Positions 47,598-52,133 of a stretch of 52,133 bases of DNA are shown piece after piece. The stretch is from Akkermansia muciniphila. Its GTDB lineage: Bacteria; Verrucomicrobiota; Verrucomicrobiia; Verrucomicrobiales; Akkermansiaceae. The notes beneath the pieces are model-generated. The model was not told the origin of the DNA, searched no databases, and was given only the letters and a program-made list of their open reading frames with translations. Each line of letters starts with the position of its first letter. Within the stretch, counting starts at the first letter, position 1. The stretch spans positions 1 to 52,133 of the forward strand of contig CAMAQB010000012.1 of NCBI GenBank assembly GCA_945860285.1, written 5' to 3'. The translations under genes and the position numbers were made by a program.

Positions 47598-50459
47598 ATG
47601 AAATCTATCACCCATCGTGCCAAAAAACCGCTGCGATTGAAGAACGTGCTGCTTGCGGCCCTGTTCGCCTGCCTAGCCGCCACTGGCATTACTGCTTATG
47701 CCAAAGAAACGAAAGACCCCACCGATGTCACCGCGACCGTGGCCGCCGCCGTCAAGGACGAGAGCCTCAGCATCAACGCTAGCAACGAACTGTTCGGCGA
47801 CACCGCAAATGGCGTCTCCAAAAAGCTGACGATCGAATACCGTTTTGACAACGAGAAGCACACCAGCGAGGCGAATGAGGGCGGAAAAATCCAAATCGCG
47901 GCACCGGCGGGCAAAAAGCTGGTCATCACCAAGGCCATCTACGGCCCCGCGGATGGTTCCAAGCCGGTCAGTGCGGGTGCAATCACCGAAGACCCCGGTT
48001 CGGTTCTCGAAACCCTGCCTGGATTCAAGATCGAACATGTGCTCCGGGCCAATGGCGCCAAAAACGGTTCGTGGATTTGCATGGCCAAGGACCCGAAAGG
48101 CCGCCTGCTTCTCGGAGGCCAGAGTGGCCAGCCGATCACCCGGGTGACGCTGAAAAACGGCGCGGTCGAAAAGGAGGAAATCCTGCGCATTCCCGTCAGT
48201 GAAACGATGGGCATGCTCTACGTGGGCAACGTGCTCTACATCAACGGCAACGGCAGCAAGGGCTTCGCGCTCTACCGCTGCAAGGACACCAAGGGCGACG
48301 ACAGCTATGACGATGTCGAATTCCTCCGCACCTGGCCCGGCGGCTCCGGCGAACACGGTGCCCACGCGCTCGTACTCGGTGCCGACAAGATGCTCTACGC
48401 GGTGTGCGGCAATTTCACCGACCCGCCGAAGGATGTCGCAGAAAGTTCGCCGCACCGCAGTTATGCAGACGACCTTGCCATCAAGCGCATGGAAGATGGC
48501 AATGGCTTCGGTGCGGGCCGTCTGCCGCCCGGCGGATTTGTCTGCCGCATGGATCTCGATGGCAAGAATGCCGAATTGTTCTCCGCCGGTCAGCGCAACA
48601 ACTACGATGTCGCCTTCAATGCCGATGGCGAATTGTTCGGTTACGACAGCGACATGGAATGGGACTGGGGCAGCCCTTGGTATCGTCCGACCCGCGTGTT
48701 CCATTCGGTGCGCGGTGGCGACCAGGGTTTCCGCGAGGGCAGCGCGAAATGGCCTGAATACTACGCCGACGGCCTGCCGGCGACTGTGAACATCGGCGTT
48801 GGCTGCCCGACCGGCGTGGTCTTCGGCACCGGAGCGAAATTCCCCGCCAAATATCAAAAAGCGTTCTATATCTGCGATTGGACCTATGGCCGCCTGATCG
48901 CCGTGCATTTGACCCCGAATGGCGCCAGTTACAATGCTACTCAGGAGAATTTCGTTGCTCCCAAATCGCTGAAAGGCAAGTCCGGAAAAACGCCGCTCAA
49001 CCTCACCGATTTGTTGATTGGCGACGATGGCGCGATGTATTTCACCGTCGGCGGTCGCGGCACCCAGGCGGACCTGTATCGGGTTACCTACACCGGCAGC
49101 GGCAATGCCGTGCTCACGGAAGCCCAACTCAAGGACAAGGAAGGCAGCGAAGCGCGCGGCTTCCGCCACAAACTGGAAGCGATGAACGTCAAAGCGGATC
49201 CCAAGACTGTCGAAGTCGCCTGGTCGCAATTGCGCAGTCCCGACCGCTTCATCCGCTATGCCGCGCGCATGGCGATTGAGCGCAATCCTGTCAGCGAGTG
49301 GCAGGCCAAGGCCCTTGCCGAGAAACAACCCGATGCCGCATTCACCGCATTGCTCGCTCTGGCCCGGCTCGGCGGTGCCGATACCCAGCCTGCGATCCTG
49401 AAGGCGCTGGCTGCGTTCCCCTCCGCCAAACTCACGGAAGAGCAACAGCTCAACAAAATCCGTGTCATCCAGGTATCAATCGCCCGTCAGGGAGTCCCCG
49501 CCGGTGCCGATGCCCAGTCCGTGATTGCCGATCTCGACCCGCTCTATCCTGCGAAGTCGGAAAGTCTCAATCGCGAACTCAGCCAAACCCTTCTCGCACT
49601 CGAAGCACCAACGGCGGTCGCCAAGACAGTCGCTCTGCTCAAATCCGCCGCTACTCAGGAAGAACAGCTCATCTATGCCGTGGCACTACGAAAAGTCAAA
49701 ACCGGTTGGAGCGCGGACCTGCACAAGGATTATCTGGGATGGTTTGCCGACGGACGCCCGAAACAACATCCGGAATTTGTCACCCAGTGGTTCACGGATG
49801 TGGGAATCGGTTTCAACAACGGTTCGAGTTATGGCAATTTCATCAATAAACTAAAGCAGGAGGCCATGTCACTGCTGACCCCGGCGGAAGTCGCCGCGCT
49901 GGGTGATTTGAACAAACCCAAAGAGGAAACCAAGGCACCGGTGGAAGTGCGCAAGCTGGTCAAGGATTGGAAAACCGCCGACCTGCAACCGCTGCTCGAC
50001 AAGGTCGGCAAGGGCCGTGATTTCGCCCGCGGCAAAGCGGCCTACGCAAGCGCCCAGTGCATTCTCTGCCACCGCTACGGCGATTCGGGGGGCGCGGTCG
50101 CTCCTGACCTGACCAACGTCGCCACCCGCTTCAAACGCCAGGACCTTCTCGAGTCGATCACCGAACCATCAAAGGTCGTTTCCGAACAATACACCAACAG
50201 CATCCTCAAAATGGCCGATGGCAACATGGTGATGGGTCGCATCACCGGTGAAACCGCGGACAAGGTCACACTCGTGCCCAATCCCTTCGACCCGGCCACT
50301 GTGACTGTCAACAAAGCGGACATCAAATCGCGCGAAATGTCGAAGCTTTCCATCATGCCACAGGGTTTGCTCAATACCCACACGGAGGAGGAAATCCTCG
50401 ACCTGCTTGCTTACCTCGAATCGATGGGTGATCCAAAGCACCCGAATTTTAGCAAGTGA
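47598..50459 (+). CDS. PVC-type membrane-bound dehydrogenase with N-terminal extra domain and cytochrome c
   Basis: 953 residues, third paralogue of the family in the window. The ATG at 47598 precedes a signal/anchor segment (about 15-32). An extra beta-rich domain occupies about 35-130. The beta-propeller follows (about 130-520), then HEAT-like helices, then a cytochrome c domain with CILCHR at 821-826. PQGLL further on may hold the distal Met region (IMPQG). Probably a periplasmic oxidoreductase of unknown substrate. A hairpin follows the stop. Confidence 0.85.
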   Translation: MKSITHRAKKPLRLKNVLLAALFACLAATGITAYAKETKDPTDVTATVAAAVKDESLSINASNELFGDTANGVSKKLTIEYRFDNEKHTSEANEGGKIQIAAPAGKKLVITKAIYGPADGSKPVSAGAITEDPGSVLETLPGFKIEHVLRANGAKNGSWICMAKDPKGRLLLGGQSGQPITRVTLKNGAVEKEEILRIPVSETMGMLYVGNVLYINGNGSKGFALYRCKDTKGDDSYDDVEFLRTWPGGSGEHGAHALVLGADKMLYAVCGNFTDPPKDVAESSPHRSYADDLAIKRMEDGNGFGAGRLPPGGFVCRMDLDGKNAELFSAGQRNNYDVAFNADGELFGYDSDMEWDWGSPWYRPTRVFHSVRGGDQGFREGSAKWPEYYADGLPATVNIGVGCPTGVVFGTGAKFPAKYQKAFYICDWTYGRLIAVHLTPNGASYNATQENFVAPKSLKGKSGKTPLNLTDLLIGDDGAMYFTVGGRGTQADLYRVTYTGSGNAVLTEAQLKDKEGSEARGFRHKLEAMNVKADPKTVEVAWSQLRSPDRFIRYAARMAIERNPVSEWQAKALAEKQPDAAFTALLALARLGGADTQPAILKALAAFPSAKLTEEQQLNKIRVIQVSIARQGVPAGADAQSVIADLDPLYPAKSESLNRELSQTLLALEAPTAVAKTVALLKSAATQEEQLIYAVALRKVKTGWSADLHKDYLGWFADGRPKQHPEFVTQWFTDVGIGFNNGSSYGNFINKLKQEAMSLLTPAEVAALGDLNKPKEETKAPVEVRKLVKDWKTADLQPLLDKVGKGRDFARGKAAYASAQCILCHRYGDSGGAVAPDLTNVATRFKRQDLLESITEPSKVVSEQYTNSILKMADGNMVMGRITGETADKVTLVPNPFDPATVTVNKADIKSREMSKLSIMPQGLLNTHTEEEILDLLAYLESMGDPKHPNFSK

Positions 50460-50468
50460 CGCCCGATT

Positions 50469-50518
50469 GGCTTGTCGACCCGGACTTCATGGTAGGTCCG
50501 CGGTCGACCGGGCAAGCC
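50469..50518. terminator. Hairpin after the third dehydrogenase gene
   Basis: GGCTTG/CAAGCC, TCGACC/GGTCGA and GGAC/GTCC stack into one long, slightly bulged stem from 50469 to 50518. Only a weak T-run (ATTTTG) follows. It may be a terminator or a dispersed palindrome. Confidence 0.45.
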
Positions 50519-50582
50519 CGATTTTGAAAAAAATCACGGCGCGGCACTGGATATTTTCCCGTTCTGTTTTACTTGTCCGTCG

Positions 50583-51332
50583 ATGAAATTCCTTGCCCCT
50601 GCCCTGCTTGTCGTGTGCTGCTCTTTTCCGGCCTTTGCCGGATTTGCGGAACTGGTGAAATCCGGCGATGTGCACGATGCCCGCAGCGAGTCCGACGCGG
50701 CGCTCCAGTATTATCTTCCCGCCGAAAAAATCAATCCGAACAACGGCGCGCTGTTGGTGAAAATATCCCGCCAATATGCCCTGCGGATGAACGACCTGCC
50801 GAACAAGGCGGACAAGATCGCATCCGGCAAAACCGCGCTGGCCTATGCCGAACGCGCCGTCGTCGCCACCCCCCGCGATTGCGATTCGCATCTCGCGCTG
50901 GCCATCTGCCTTGGCAAACTGACCCCCTACATCGGTGCGAAGGAAAAAATCGAAGCCTCGCGCCGCATCAAAACCGCCGCGGACCGGGCGGTTGCGCTCG
51001 ATTCCAGGAACGACTACGCCTGGCACCTGCTCGGGCGCTGGCATCAATCGCTCGCCAACATCGGCGGCACCACCCGCATGCTCGCCGGAGCGATCTACGG
51101 CGGACTGCCTGCCGCCTCCAACGACGAGGCGGTGATGTGCTTCAAAAAATCCATTTCACTCAACCCGAAACGCCTGATCCACTTCATCGAACTCGGTCGC
51201 ACTTATGCAATGATGGGCCGCAAAGCTGAAGCAAAAGATTACCTCGAGCAGGGGCTTTCGATGCCTGAAAAAGAAAAAGATGATGCTGAAACGAAACAGC
51301 GAGGCAGGGAATCCCTGAAAGAGCTGTCCTGA
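50583..51332 (+). CDS. Secreted TPR-repeat protein
   Basis: 249 residues: signal peptide (about 1-20), then helical TPR-like pairs (DARSESDAALQYYLPAEKINPNN, AYAERAVVATPRD, ADRAVALDSRNDYAWHLLGRWH and FKKSISLNPKRLIHFIELGRTYAMMGRKAEA in broken form). The general look resembles RMD/FAM82-type TPR proteins of bacteria. It should bind a protein partner in the periplasm; the partner is unknown. The lysine- and glutamate-rich tail is probably disordered. It lies between the dehydrogenase and mlaA on the same strand, about 120 bases from the first. Confidence 0.7.
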   Translation: MKFLAPALLVVCCSFPAFAGFAELVKSGDVHDARSESDAALQYYLPAEKINPNNGALLVKISRQYALRMNDLPNKADKIASGKTALAYAERAVVATPRDCDSHLALAICLGKLTPYIGAKEKIEASRRIKTAADRAVALDSRNDYAWHLLGRWHQSLANIGGTTRMLAGAIYGGLPAASNDEAVMCFKKSISLNPKRLIHFIELGRTYAMMGRKAEAKDYLEQGLSMPEKEKDDAETKQRGRESLKELS

Positions 51333-51473
51333 CAAATAACACCGGGCGACCCCGCTTCGCCACTGGCGGTTCCGCACTTTCCCCCAGCGACGGCGCTTGG
51401 CGAAACAAACAACGAACCCGCCCTTTACGGAGGGGTAAATTGTGCTAGCCTGCTCACCCCCTCACCCCTCGAC

Positions 51474-52133
51474 ATGATAGATCCGTCCCCTAGTAAACGA
51501 CACGCGCTGTCGACACGGTCGCGTTCTCGCGGACATTTTTTTTCCATCTCCTCACTCATTGCCGCGGGCCTGGTTGGATGTTCTACGCTAACGACGCGAC
51601 AAGGCGATCATCCCGTCGATGCGCTTGCGATTCAGCCGACCCGCCGTGCTCCGGTGAATCCCGAGTTCATCGCCGACCCCTTCGAGCCCGTGAACCGCGG
51701 CGTTTGGGCGGTGAATCGCGGCATCCTCGTCGGTGTCTTGCAGCCGACCGGACGCTTCTACCGCGGCGTGGTTCCCAAACCAGCACGACAGTCGGTGCGC
51801 AATTTCACGAGCAACATCACCTATCCGGGAAGATTGATCAACAACGTCCTGCAATGTCGCTGGAGCGGCGCGGGTGACGAATCACTGCGCTTTCTCTGCA
51901 ACACCACGGCGGGCGTTGGCGGATTGTTCGACGTGGCCAGCAAGTGGAACATCCCCAAATCCGAGGCAAACTTCGGTCAAACGTTCAGTCGCTGGGGCTG
52001 GCAGCCGGGCACCTACGTGATGCTGCCGTTTTTGGGGCCCAGCGACGACAGCCATGCTCTAGGCACCGCCGGCGATGAACTCGCGAACCCGCTGAACTAT
52101 TCCTACCTGTATCTCTCGCTGACCGCGCGCAAC
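51474..52133 (+). CDS. mlaA: MlaA/VacJ-family lipoprotein (3' end beyond window)
   Basis: At least 220 codons, open to the window edge. The N-terminus has a lipobox LVGC with Cys36. The body shows the MlaA signature in order: DPFEPVNRGVWAVNRG, YPGRLINNVLQ, RFLCNTTAGVGGLFD and FGQTFSRWGWQPGTYVMLPFLGPS. MlaA is an outer-membrane doughnut that removes phospholipids from the outer leaflet and hands them to the MlaC shuttle. The start was chosen at the ATG at 51474. Presence of MlaA implies a diderm cell. No other mla gene is in the window. Confidence 0.9.
   Translation, partial: MIDPSPSKRHALSTRSRSRGHFFSISSLIAAGLVGCSTLTTRQGDHPVDALAIQPTRRAPVNPEFIADPFEPVNRGVWAVNRGILVGVLQPTGRFYRGVVPKPARQSVRNFTSNITYPGRLINNVLQCRWSGAGDESLRFLCNTTAGVGGLFDVASKWNIPKSEANFGQTFSRWGWQPGTYVMLPFLGPSDDSHALGTAGDELANPLNYSYLYLSLTARN

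Overview
The window looks like a piece of a Verrucomicrobiota chromosome (class Verrucomicrobiae). The signs are three large secreted proteins of the PVC-type membrane-bound dehydrogenase/cytochrome c family, an FGly-type sulfatase, a protein carrying autotransporter-associated beta-strand repeats, a secreted protein ending in a calcium-loop plus 'FYR' domain, and weak Shine-Dalgarno sites. Housekeeping genes (tyrS, gap, rsmB, rpsT, ftsK, rnpB, phoH-like, mlaA) are interspersed, so this is ordinary chromosome and not a plasmid or prophage. I see no insertion sequence, CRISPR array, tRNA or rRNA gene.

Layout. 1-1.3 kb is gene-free but carries a cluster of perfect hairpins. 1.3-5.2 kb: a cellulose-synthase-like glycosyltransferase overlapping an L,D-transpeptidase, then tyrS and a glutaredoxin. 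5.3-15.5 kb: two PVC-type dehydrogenase/cytochromes bracketing an envelope-lipid group (an MGDG-synthase/UgtP-like glycosyltransferase divergent from a membrane protein and a five-TM sulfatase-fold protein whose nucleophile position is Thr, as in LtaS), then a cytochrome b562. 15.6-21.5 kb: an HTH regulator, gap, rsmB, a zinc-ribbon protein, rpsT and a PIN-PhoH ATPase. 21.8-28.6 kb: a polysaccharide deacetylase fused to beta-strand repeats, a TatD-like hydrolase with a small overlapping partner, and ftsK. 28.6-30.5 kb: a repeat-rich interval (21-bp minisatellite, 36-bp direct repeats, paired palindromes), an orphan membrane ORF and the RNase P RNA. 30.5-34.8 kb: a tight minus-strand operon of sulfatase, GH43-like protein, SGNH hydrolase and an unusual secreted cytochrome. 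35.1-41.2 kb: two tandem SNF2 ATPases, the second with a SWIM zinc finger. 41.3-47.0 kb: a secreted protein of unknown function and a giant repeat protein. 47.6-52.1 kb: a third PVC-type dehydrogenase, a TPR protein and the start of mlaA.

The most unusual object is the 1,450-residue secreted protein at 42643-46995. About 1,293 of its residues are 161 tandem octapeptides with His at position 1 in every copy and Ser at position 6 in all but one. It has a signal peptide, a C-terminal Asp-rich calcium-type loop, a terminal beta-sandwich-like domain and its own terminator. I do not recognise this repeat as a described family. A His-ladder solenoid or metal/heme-binding surface fibre is a reasonable but untested idea.
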